The position numbers were made by a program, and so were the translations under genes. A model generated the notes under the pieces. It was not told the DNA's origin. It did no database searches and saw only the letters and a program-made list of their open reading frames with translations. A stretch of 64,000 nt of DNA from Hydractinia symbiolongicarpus (lineage: Eukaryota; Cnidaria; Hydrozoa; Anthoathecata; Hydractiniidae). The stretch is taken from contig NC_079877.1 in NCBI RefSeq assembly GCF_029227915.1, positions 558,001 to 622,000 on the forward strand, given 5' to 3'. Shown in pieces: positions 1 through 10,149 of the stretch; position 1 is the first letter of the stretch; each line of letters begins with the position of its first letter.

Positions 1-82
1 TTTTCCGTAAATCCCGGACTCGGCCCGTATAGTCAAAAGTATACAAAGAAAGTACTCAGGGAGTAAACTCATTTCCAGAACG

Positions 83-101
83 ATTTTTTAAATTATTTTT
101 T
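83..101. other. A/T-only tract in each monomer (representative copy)
   Basis: Nineteen consecutive A/T bases built from two runs of six T separated by AAATTA. This core recurs in essentially every monomer with small changes (TTAATTTTT in type B, TATCTTTT in D, ATCATCTTTT in M, TCAATTATT at about 3337 and 4149). T-runs about 12 bp apart, together with further A/T runs in the dyad 30-60 bp downstream, could give intrinsic curvature or nucleosome phasing; that is inference. Confidence 0.7.
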
Positions 102-131
102 CGCCACTAAAACGCATGAGACTTGTAGTTT

Positions 132-153
132 TCAAAAATGTTTTCATTTTTGA
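132..153. repeat. Conserved 9-bp inverted repeat with TTTT loop (representative copy)
   Basis: TCAAAAATG, then TTTT, then CATTTTTGA: the arms are perfect reverse complements, and the flanking T/T stops the pairing. The same element sits at the same place in most monomers of every family. Exceptions are type J (TCAAAATG, one A lost), type X (CTTTTTTGA on the right), and type Z and its relatives (TATTTTTGA on the right, or TGAAAAATG on the left). As DNA it is a dyad that could bind a dimeric protein; as RNA it would be a short, weak AU-rich hairpin. Function is unknown. Confidence 0.85.
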
Positions 154-412
154 TGAGACGCTTAATGAAAGAGGTTTAATCGCCGGCAAACGAAAACTAG
201 CGATTTCCCGTAAATCCCGAGCTAGGCCTGTTTAGTCGAATGTATACAAAGAAAGTACCCAGGGAGTAAACTCATTTCCCGAACGTTTTTTTAAATTATT
301 TTTTCACCACTAAAAGGCATGAGACTTGTAGTTTTCAAAAATGTTTTCTTTTTTGATGAGACGCTTAATGAAAGAGGTTTAATTGCTGGCAAACGAAAAC
401 CCGCGATTTCCC

Positions 413-2038
413 GTAAATCCCGGGCTTGGCCCGTACAGTCGAATGTATAAAAAAGGAAGTACCCTGTGAGTAAATTCATTTCCAGAACGATTTTTTAAAT
501 TATCTTTTCACCACTAAAACGCACGAGACTTGCAGTTTTCAAAAATGTTTTCATTTTTGATGAGACGCTGAATAAAAGAAGTTTAATCGCCGGCAAACGA
601 AAACCCGCGAATTCCCGTAAATCTTGGACTCGGCCCGTATAGCCAAAGGTATACAAAGAAAGTACCCAGGGAGTAAACTCATTTCCCGAACGATTTATTA
701 AATTATTTTTTCAACACTAAAACGCATGAGACTTGTAGTTTTCAAAAATGTTTTTATTTTTGATGAGACGCTGAATAAAAGAAGTTTAATCGCCGGCAAA
801 CGAAAACCCGAGATTTCCCGTAAATCCCGGACTCGGCCCGTATAGTTAAAAGTATACAGAGATAGTACCCAGGAAGTAAATTCATTTCCCGAACGATTTT
901 TTAAATTATTTTTTCAACACTAAAACGCATGAGACTTGTAGTTTTCAAAAATGTTTTCATTTTTGATAAGACGCTGAATAAAAGAAGTTTAATCACCGGC
1001 AAACGAAAACCCGCGAATTCCCGTAAATCCCGGACTCGGCCTGTATAGCCAAAACTACACAAAGAAAGTATCCAGGAAGTAAACTCATTTCCCGAACGAT
1101 TTTTTAAATTATTTTTTCACCACTAAAACGCATGAGACTTGTAGTTTTCAAAAATGTTTTCATTTTTGATGAGACGCTGAATAAAAGAAGTTTAATCGCC
1201 GGCAAACGAAAACCCGCGATTTCCGGTAAATCCCGGGCTTGGCCCGTATAGTCGAATGTATAAAAAAGGAAGTACCCTGTGAGTAAATTCATTTCCAGAA
1301 CGATTTTTTAAATTATCTTTTCACCACTAAAACGCACGAGACTTGCAGTTTTCAAAAATGTTTTCATTTTTGATGAGACGCTGAATAAAAGAAGTTTAAT
1401 CGCCGGCAAACGAAAACCCGCGAATTCCCGTAAATCTTGGACTCGGCCCGTATAGCCAAAGGTATACAAAGAAAGTACCCAGGGAGTAAACTCATTTCCC
1501 GAACGATTTTTTAAATTATTTTTTTAACACTAAAACGCATGAGACTTGTAGTTTTCAAAAATGTTTTTATTTTTGATGAGACGCTGAATAAAAGAAGTTT
1601 AATTGCCGGCAAACGAAAACCCGAGATTTCCCGTAAATCCCGGACTCGGCCCGTATAGTTAAAAGTATACAGAGATAGTACCCAGGAAGTAAATTCATTT
1701 CCCGAACGATTTTTTAAATTATTTTTTCAACACTAAAACGCATGAGACTTGTAGTTTTCAAAAATGTTTTCATTTTTGATAAGACGCTGAATAAAAGAAG
1801 TTTAATCACCGGCAAACGAAAACCCGCGAATTCCCGTAAATCCCGGACTCGGCCTGTATAGCCAAAACTACACAAAGAAAGTATCCAGGAAGTAAACTCA
1901 TTTCCCGAACGATTTTTTAAATTATTTTTTCACCACTAAAACGCATGAGACTTGTAGTTTTCAAAAATGTTTTCATTTTTGATGAGACGCTGAATAAAAG
2001 AAGTTTAATCGCCGGCAAACGAAAACCCGCGATTTCCG
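413..2038 (+). repeat. 4-mer HOR (Y-Z-K-L), 813-bp period, two copies
   Basis: Monomers start at 413 Y, 617 Z, 820 K, 1023 L, then 1226 Y, 1430 Z, 1633 K, 1836 L. Landmarks 813 bp apart include TATAAAAAAGG (446 and 1259) and the CTTGGACTC of Z just after 617 and 1430. The second Y has CCGTATAG and CATGAG where the first has CCGTACAG and a GGCATGAG-type predecessor, so the crossover joined L to a Y without its X. The next monomer, at 2039, is type D. Confidence 0.9.
446..456 (+). promoter_or_regulatory. TATA-like word TATAAAAAAGG in type Y monomers
   Basis: TATAAAAAAGG occurs where other monomers have TATACAAAGAAAG, and the change makes Y monomers 204 bp long. Intact copies start at 446, 1259, 4709, 6737, 20111, 41997 and 43013; the copy at 22949 is altered to TTTAAAAAAGG. 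Satellite transcription from such a site is possible but unsupported; an A-run created by one deletion and small insertions is the simpler reading. Confidence 0.2.
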
Positions 2039-4269
2039 GTAAATCCCGGGCTTGGCCCGTATAGTCGAATATATACAAAGAAAGTACCCTGTGATTAACT
2101 CATTTCCAGAACGATTTTTTAAATTATCTTTTCACCACTAAAACGCACGAGACTCGTAGTTTTCAAAAATGTTTTCATTTTTGATGAGACGCGGAATAAA
2201 AGAAGTTTATTCGCTGGCAAACGAAAACCCGCGATTTCCCGTAAATCCCGGACTCGGCCCGTATAGTCAAAAGTATACAGAGATAGTACCCAGGAAGTAA
2301 ACTCATTTCCCGAACGATTTTTTAAATTATTTTTTCGCCACTATAACGCGTGAGACTTGTAGTTTTCAAAAATGTTTTCATTTTTGATGAGACGCTTAAT
2401 GAAAGAGGTTTAATCGCCGGCAAACGAAAACTAGCGATTTCCCGTAAATCCCGAGTTAGGCCCGTATAGTCGAATGTATACAAAGAAAGTACCCAGGTAG
2501 TAAACTCATTTCCCGAACGATTTTTTAAATTATTTTTTCACCACTAAAACGCATGAGACTTGTAGTTTTCAAAAATGTTTTCATTTTTGATGAGACGCTG
2601 AATAAAAAAAGTTTAATCGCCGGCAAACTAAAACCCGCGATTTCCCGTAAATCCCGGACTCGGCCCGTATAGTCAAAAGTATACAAAGAAAGTACCCTGC
2701 GAGTAAACTCATTTCCAGAACGATTTTTTAAATTATCTTTTCACCACTAAAACGCATGAGACTTGTAGTTTTCAAAAATGTTTTCATTTTTGATGAGACG
2801 CTGAATAAAAGAAGTTTAATCGCCGGCAAACGAAAACCCGCGAATTCCCGTAAATCTCGGACTCGGCCCGTATAGCCAAAAGTATACAAAGAAAGTATCC
2901 AGGAAGTAAACTCATTTCCCGAACGATTTTTTAAATTATTTTTTCACCACTAAAACGCATGAGACTTGTAGTTTTTAAAAATGTTTTCATTTTTGATGAG
3001 ACGCTGAATGAAAGAAGTTTAATCGCCGGCAAACTAAAACCCGCGATTTCCCGTAAATCCCGCGCTTGGCCCGTATAGTCGAATATATACAAAGAAAGTA
3101 CCCTGTGAGTAAACTCATTTCCATAACGATTTTTAAATTATCTTTTCACCACTAAAACGCATGAGACTCGTTGTTTTCAAAAATGTTTTCATTTTTGATG
3201 AGACGCTGAATAAAAGAAGTTTAATCGCTGGCAAACGAAAACCCGCGATTTCCCGTAAATCCCGGACTCGGCCCGTATAGTCAAAAGTATACAAAGAAAC
3301 TACCCAGGGAGTAAACTCATTTCCCGAACGATTTTTTCAATTATTTTTTCACCACTAAAACGCATAAGACTTGTAGTTTTCAAAAATGTTTTCATTTTTG
3401 ATGAGACGCTGAATAAAAGAAGTTTAATCGCCGGCAAACGAAAACCAGCGATTTCCCGTAAATCCCGGACTCGGCCCGTATAGTCAAAAGTATACACAGA
3501 AAGTACTCAGGGAGTAAACTCATTTCCAGAACGATTTTTTAAATTATTTTTTCGCCACTAAAACGCATGAGACTTGCAGTTTTCAAAAATGTTTTCATTT
3601 TTGATGAGACGCTGAATAAAAGAAGTTTAATCGCCGGCAAACGAAAACCCGCGAATTCCCGTAAATCCCGGACTCGGCCCGTATAGTCAAAAGTATACAA
3701 AGAATGTACTCAGGGAGTAAACTCATTTCCAGAACGATTTTTTAAATTATTTTTTCGCCACTAAAACGCGTGAGACTTGTAGTTTTCAAAAATGTTTTCA
3801 TTTTTGATAAAACGCTGAATAAAAGAAGTTTAATCACCGGCGAACGAAAACCCGCGAATTCCCGTAAATCCCGGACTCGGCCTGTATAGCCAAAAGTACA
3901 CAAAGAAAGTATCCAAGAAGTAAACTCATTTCCCGAACGATTTTTTAAATTATTTTTTCACCACTAAAACGCATGAGACTTGTAGTTTTCAAAAATGTTT
4001 TCATTTTTGATGAGACGCTGAATAAAAGAAGTTTAATCGCTGGCAAACGAAAACCCGCGATTTCCCGTAAATCCCGGACTCGGCCCGTATAGTCAAAAGT
4101 ATACAAAGAAACTACCCAGGGAGTAAACTCATTTCCCGAACGATTTTTTCAATTATTTTTTCACCACTAAAACGCATAAGACTTGTAGTTTTCAAAAATG
4201 TTTTCATTTTTGATGAGACGCTGAATAAAAGAAGTTTAATCGCCGGCAAACGAAAACCAGCGATTTTCC
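2039..4269 (+). repeat. Mixed segment with low HOR order and outer-family monomers
   Basis: Eleven monomers with weak long-range order. Those at about 2242 and 2445 carry CTATAACGCGTGAG, GAGTTAGGCCCG and GCAAACTAAAAC, words otherwise typical of the right-hand part of the window (48.6-63 kb). Around 3250-4270 there is a partial 4-mer: GAAACTACCC followed by TTTTTTCAATTATT occurs near 3297 and again 812 bp later. The segment separates the 4-mer block from the start of macro-cycle 1. Confidence 0.75.
2056..2069 (-). promoter_or_regulatory. CENP-B-box-like sequence with a spacer one base short (representative copy)
   Basis: On the minus strand the D-type monomer reads TTCG-ACT-A-TA-CGGG. The essential CENP-B box is TTCG-N4-A-N2-CGGG, so all nine core bases are present but the first spacer has three bases rather than four. 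It recurs in monomers carrying CCCGTATAGTCGAA (types D, H, M). In the right-hand families (for example near 50911) it appears as TTCG-ACT-A-AA-CGGG. Monomers with TAGTCAAAAG have TTTG instead of TTCG. A one-base spacing change would be expected to impair binding by mammalian CENP-B, so this is a resemblance only. Confidence 0.2.
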
Positions 4270-5850
4270 GTAAATCCCGGACTCGGCCCGTATAGTCAAA
4301 AGTATACAAAGAAAGTACTCAGGGAGTAAACTCATTTCCAGAACGATTTTTTAAATTATTTTTTCGCCACTAAAACGCATGAGACTTGTAGTTTTCAAAA
4401 ATGTTTTCATTTTTGATGAGACGCTTAATGAAAGAGGTTTAATCGCCGGCAAACGAAAACTAGCGATTTCCCGTAAATCCCGAGCTAGGCCTGTTTAGTC
4501 GAATGTATACAAAGAAAGTACCCAGGGAGTAAACTCATTTCCCGAACGTTTTTTTAAATTATTTTTTCACCACTAAAAGGCATGAGACTTGTAGTTTTCA
4601 AAAATGTTTTCTTTTTTGATGAGACGCTTAATGAAAGAGGTTTAATTGCTGGCAAACGAAAACCCGCGATTTCCCGTAAATCCCGGGCTTGGCCCGTACA
4701 GTCGAATGTATAAAAAAGGAAGTACCCTGTGAGTAAATTCATTTCCAGAACGATTTTTTAAATTATCTTTTCACCACTAAAACGCACGAGACTTGCAGTT
4801 TTCAAAAATGTTTTCATTTTTGATGAGACGCTGAATAAAAGAAGTTTAATCGCCGGCAAACGAAAACCCGCGAATTCCCGTAAATCTTGGACTCGGCCCG
4901 TATAGCCAAAGGTATACAAAGAAAGTACCCAGGGAGTAAACTCATTTCCCGAACGATTTTTTAAATTATTTTTTCAACACTAAAACGCATGAGACTTGTA
5001 GTTTTCAAAAATGTTTTCATTTTTGATAAGACGCTGAATAAAAGAAGTTTAATCACCGGCAAACGAAAACCCGCGAATTCCCGTAAATCCCGGACTCGGC
5101 CTGTATAGCCAAAACTACACAAAGAAAGTATCCAGGAAGTAAACTCATTTCCCGAACGATTTTTTAAATTATTTTTTCACCACTAAAATGAATGAGACTT
5201 GTAGTTTTCAAAAATGTTTTCATTTTTGATGAGACGCTGAATAAAAGAAGTTTAATCGCCGGCAAACGAAAACCCGCGATTTCCGATAAATCCCGGGCTT
5301 GGCCCGTATAGTCCAATATATACAAAGAAAGTACCCTGTGATTAACTCATTTCCAGAACGATTTTTTAAATTATCTTTTCACCACTAAAACGCATGAGAC
5401 TCGTAGTTTTCAAAAATGTTTTCATTTTTGATGAGACGCGGAATAAAAGAAGTTTATTCGCTGGCAAACGAAAACCCGCGATTTCCCGTAAATCCCGGAC
5501 TCGGCCCGTATAGTCAAAAGTATACAAAGAAACTACCCAGGGAGTAAACTCATTTCCCGAACGATTTTTTAAATTATTTTTTCACCACTAAAACGCATAA
5601 GACTTGTAGTTTTCAAAAAGGTTTTCATTTTTAATGAGACGCTGAATAAAAGACGTTTAATCGCCGGCAAACGAAAACCAGCGATTTCCCGTAAATCCCG
5701 GACTCGACCCGTATAGTCAAAAGTATACAAAGAATGTACTCAGGGAGTAAACTCATTTCAAGAACGATTTTTTAAATTAATTTTTCGCCACTAAAACGCG
5801 TGAGACTTGTAGTTTTCAAAAATGTTTTCATTTTTGATGAGACGCTGAAT
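4270..5850 (+). repeat. X-Y-Z cassette and following D-A-B monomers, start of macro-cycle 1
   Basis: The sequence from 4264 matches the window start at offset 4263 (21 monomers) for about 750 bp. X is at 4473, Y at 4676 and Z at 4880; the end of Z here switches to K-type (TTGATAAG, CACCGG), so one monomer is missing compared with the first cassette. Next comes an L-like copy with the rare word AAAATGAATGAG (5186) and TTCCGATAAAT. From about 4390 to 5850 the segment is repeated at offset 15402 (19.8-21.25 kb), rare words included. Confidence 0.85.
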
Positions 5851-8790
5851 AAAATAAGTTTAATCGCCGGCAAACGAAAACCCGCGATTTCCGGTAAATC
5901 CCGGACTCGGCCCGTATAGTCAAAAGTATACAAAGAAACTACCCAGGGAGTAAACTCATTTCCCGAACGATTTTTTAAATTATTTTTTCACCACTAAAAC
6001 GCATAAGACTTGTAGTTTTCAAAAATGTTTTCATTTTTGATGAGACGCTGAATAAAAGACGTTTAATCGCCGGCAAACGAAAACCAGCGATTTCCCGTAA
6101 ATCCCGGACTCGGCCCGTATAGCCAAAAGTATACAAAGAAAGTACTCAGGGAGTAAACTCATTTCCAGAACGATTTTTTAAATTATTTTTTCGCCACTAA
6201 AACGCGTGAGACTTGTAGTTTTCAAAATGTTTTCATTTTTGATAAGACGCTGAATAAAAGAAGTTTAATCACCGGCAAACGAAAACCCGCGAATTCCCGT
6301 AAATCCCGGACTCGGCCTGTATAGCCAAAACTACACAAAGAAAGTATCTAGGAAGTAAACTCATTTCCCGAACGATTTTTTAAATTATTTTTTCACCACT
6401 AAAACGCATGAGACTTGTAGTTTTCAAAAATGTTTTCATTTTTGATGAGACGCTTAATGAAAGAGGTTTAATCGCCGGCAAACGAAAACTAGCGATTTCC
6501 CGTAAATCCCGAGCTAGGCCTGTTTAGTCGAATGTATACAAAGAAAGTACCCAGGGAGTAAACTCATTTCCTGAACGTTTTTTTAAATCATTTTTTCACC
6601 ACTAAAAGGCATGAGACTTGTAGTTTTCAAAAATGTTTTCTTTTTTGATGAGACGCTTAATGAAAGAGGTTTAATTGCTGGCAAACGAAAACCGCGATTT
6701 CCCGTAAATCCCGGGCTTGGCCCGTACAGTCGAATGTATAAAAAAGGAAGTACCCTGTGAGTAAATTCATTTCCAGAACGATTTTTTAGATTATCTTTTC
6801 ACCACTAAAACGCATGAGACTTGCAGTTTTCAAAAATGTTTTCATTTTTGATGAGACGCTGAATAAAAGAAGTTTGATCGCCGGCAAACGAAAACCCGCG
6901 AATTCCCGTAAATCTTGGACTCGGCCCGTATAGCCAAAGGTATACAAAGAAAGTACCCAGGGAGTAAACTCATTTCCCGAACGATTTTTTAAATTATTTT
7001 TTCAACACTAAAACGCATGAGACTTGTAGTTTTCAAAAATGTTTTTATTTTTGATGAGACGCTGAATAAAAGAAGTTTAATCGCCGGCAAACGAAAACCC
7101 GAGATTTCCCGTAAATCCCGGACTCGGCCCGTATAGTTAAAAGTATACAGAGATAGTACCCAGGAAGTAAATTCATTTCCCGAACGATTTTTTAAATTAT
7201 TTTTTCAACACTAAAACGCATGAGACTTGTAGTTTTCAAAAATGTTTTCATTTTTGATAAGACCCTGAATAAAAGAAGTTTAATCACCGGCAAACGAAAA
7301 CCCGCGAATTCCCGTAAATCCCGGACTCGGCCTGTATAGCCAAAACTACACAAAGAAAGTATCCAGGAAGTAAACTCATTTCCCGAACGATTTTTTAAAT
7401 TATTTTTTCACCACTAAAACGCATGAGACTTGTAGTTTTCAAAAATGTTTTCATTTTTGATGAGACGCTGAATAAAAGAAGTTTAATCGCCGGCAAACGA
7501 AAACCCGCGATTTCCGGTAAATCCCGGGCTTGGCCCGTATAGTCGAATATATGCAAAGAAAGTACCCTGTGATTAACTCATTTCCAGAACGATTTTTTAA
7601 ATTATCTTTTCACCACTAAAACGCATGAGACTCGTAGTTTTCAAAAATGTTTTCATTTTTGATGAGACGCGGAATAAAAGAAGTTTATTCGCTGGCAAAC
7701 GAACACCCGCGATTTCCCGTAAATCCCGGACTCGGCCCGTATAGTCAAAAGTATACAAAGAAACTACCCAGGGAGTAAACTCATTTCCCGAACGATTTTT
7801 TAAATTATTTTTTCACCACTAAAACGCATAAGACTTGTAGTTTTCAAAAATGTTTTCATTTTTAATGAGACGCTGAATAAAAGACGTTTAATCGCCGGCA
7901 AACGAAAACCAGCGATTTCCCGTAAATCCCGGACTCGGCCCGTATAGTCAAAAGTATACAAAGAATGTACTCAGGGAGTAAACTCATTTCAAGAACGATT
8001 TTTTAAATTAATTTTTCGCCACTAAAACGCGTGAGACTTGTAGTTTTCAAAAATGTTTTCATTTTTGATAAGACGCTGAATAAAAAAGTTTAATCACCGG
8101 CAAACGAAAACCCGCGAATTCCCGTAAATCCTGGACTCGGCCTGTATAGCCAAAAGTACACAAAGAAAGTATCCAGGAAGTAAACTCATTTCCCGAACGA
8201 TTTTTTAAATTATTTTTTCCCCACTAAAACGCATGAGACTTGTAGTTTTCAAAAATGTTTTCATTTTTGATGAGACGCTGAATAAAAGAAGTTTAATCGC
8301 CGGCAAACGAAAACCCGCGATTTCCGGTAAATCCCGGGCTTGGCCCGTATAGTCGAATATATACAAAGAAAGTACCCTGTGATTAACTCATTTCCAGAAA
8401 GATTTTTTAAATTATCTTTTCACCACTAAAACGCATGAGACTCGTAGTTTTCAAAAATGTTTTCATTTTTGATGAGACGCGGAATAAAAGAAGTTTATTC
8501 GCTGGCAAACGAAAACCCGCGATTTTCCGTAAATCCCGGACTCGGCCCATGTAGTCAAAAGTATACAAAGAAACTACCCAGGGAGTAAACTCATTTCCCG
8601 AACGATTTTTTAAATTATTTTTTCACCACTAAAACGCATAAGACTTGTAGTTTTCAAAAATGTTTTCATTTTTGATGAGACGCTGAATAAAAGACGTTTA
8701 ATCGCCGGCAAACGAAAACCAGCGATTTCCCGTAAATCCCGGACTCGGCCCGTATAGTCAAAAGTATACAAAGAATGTTCTCAGGGAGTA
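5851..8790 (+). repeat. Segment duplicated at 22.06-25.0 kb (offset 16212)
   Basis: Order I-J-L/X-X-Y-Z-K-L-D-A-B-C-D-E-F. Private variants are shared with the distal copy at exactly +16212: AAATCATTTTTT in X (about 6586), the one-base-short CGAAAACCGCG (6691), TTTTTTAGATTATC in Y, and GTTTGATCGCC. X-Y-Z is at 6502-7110. Correspondence ends in the F monomer just after GTTCTCAGGG (about 8785), where this copy turns into an L-like sequence. Confidence 0.85.
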
Positions 8791-10149
8791 AACTCATTTC
8801 CCGAACGATTTTTTAAATTATTTTTTCACCACTAAAACGCATGAGACTTGTAGTTTTCAAAAATGTTTTCATTTTTGATGAGACGCTGAATAAAAGAAGT
8901 TTAATCGCCGGCAAACGAAAACCCGCGATTTCCGGTAAATCCCGGGCTTGGCCCGTATAGTCGAATATATACAAAGAAAGTACCCTGTGATTAACTCATT
9001 TCCAGAACGATTTTTTAAATTACCTTTTCACCACTAAAACGCATGAGACTCGTAGTTTTCAAAAATGTTTTCATTTTTGATGAGACGCGGAATAAAAGAA
9101 GTTTATTCGCTGGCAAACGAACACCCGCGATTTCCCGTAAATCCCGGACTCGGCCCGTATAGTCAAAAGTATACAAAGAAACTACCCAGGGAGTAAACTC
9201 ATTTCCCGAACGATTTTTTAAATTATTTTTTCACCACTAAAACGCATAAGACTTGTAGTTTTCAAAAATGTTTTCATTTTTAATGAGACGCTGAATAAAA
9301 GACGTTTAATCGCCGGCAAACGAAAACCAGCGATTTCCCGTAAATCCCGGACTCGGCCCGTATAGTCAAAAGTATACAAAGAATGTACTCAGGGAGTAAA
9401 CTCATTTCAAGAACGATTTTTTAAATTAATTTTTCGCCACTAAAACGCGTGAGACTTGTAGTTTTCAAAAATGTTTTCATTTTTGATAAGACGCTGAATA
9501 AAAAAGTTTAATCACCGGCAAACGAAAACCCGCGAATTCCCGTAAATCCTGGACTCGGCCCGTATAGCCAAAAGTACACAAAGAAAGTATCCAGGAAGTA
9601 AACTCATTTCCCGAACGATTTTTTAAATTATTTTTTCCCCACTAAAACGCATGAGACTTGTAGTTTTCAAAAATGTTTTCATTTTTGATGAGACGCTGAA
9701 TAAAAGAAGTTTAATCGCCGGCAAACGAAAACCCGCGATTTCCGGTAAATCCCGGGCTTGGCCCGTATAGTCGAATATATACAAAGAAAGTACCCTGTGA
9801 TTAACTCATTTCCAGAAAGATTTTTTAAATTATCTTTTCACCACTAAAACGCATGAGACTCGTAGTTTTCAAAAATGTTTTCATTTTTGATGAGACGCGG
9901 AATAAAAGAAGTTTATTCGCTGGCAAACGAAAACCCGCGATTTTCCGTAAATCCCGGACTCGGCCCATGTAGTCAAAAGTATACAAAGAAACTACCCAGG
10001 GAGTAAACTCATTTCCCGAACGATTTTTTAAATTATTTTTTCACCACTAAAACGCATAAGACTTGTAGTTTTCAAAAATGTTTTCATTTTTGATGAGACG
10101 CTGAATAAAAGACGTTTAATCGCCGGCAAACGAGAACCAGCGATTTCCC
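7314..10149 (+). repeat. 7-mer HOR, 1418-bp period, two copies
   Basis: Units 7314-8731 and 8732-10149, order L-D-A-B-C-D-E, with an F/L hybrid as the first monomer of the second unit. GAATGTTCTC marks 8777 and 10195; the variant GAACACCCGCG occurs at about 7701 and 9119. Both spacings are 1418 bp (seven monomers less three bases from 202-bp types). The F/L hybrid, with F start and L end, is the crossover product that closed the unit. Confidence 0.88.

Larger units (their letters stand above)
7..209 (+). repeat. Reference monomer with internal layout
   Basis: First complete monomer in the phase used here. In order it holds a CpG-rich start (CCCGG, CTCGG, CCCG), the palindrome GTATAC near 39-44, a variable middle (GTACTCAGGG class), an A/T-only tract at 83-101, the variable word CGCATGAGACTTG, an inverted repeat at 132-153, a second variable zone (GACGCTTAATGAAAG here; GACGCTGAATAAAAG in most copies), and a CpG-rich end with GCCGGC. 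G+C is about 36%. The sites that define monomer families cluster in the CCCGTATAG-GTATAC, TACCC/TATCC, TTTTTTCACC and GACGCTG zones. Confidence 0.93.
7..412 (+). repeat. Entry monomer plus X monomer of the first X-Y-Z cassette
   Basis: The monomer at 7-209 ends with GACGCTTAATGAAAG and ACTAGCG and leads into X at 210-412 (GAGCTAGGCCTG, AACGTTTTTTT, GGCATGAG, TTTTCTTTTTTG). The same succession occurs at 4270-4675 (offset 4263), 19672-20077, 41558-41963 and 42574-42979, and in slightly altered form at 6299-6703 and 22511-22915. Type X breaks the right arm of the dyad. Confidence 0.85.

Noticed and set aside
181-205. TTTTCGTTTGCCGGCG on the minus strand as a CENP-B box
   Set aside because: It matches TTCG and spacing, but the central A is C and CGGG is GCGA. 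The other candidate (TTCG-ACT-A-TA-CGGG) fits the core better and is reported instead.
291-4742. Open frames of 61-65 codons on the minus strand, repeated at about 291, 1104, 3300, 4112, 4554, 19956, 41842, 42858 and 47495
   Set aside because: They lie entirely inside satellite monomers, recur only with certain monomer variants, are interrupted in near-identical copies (for example the one-base loss near 6691 and 22903), and show no recognisable domain. They are chance frames in the repeat.
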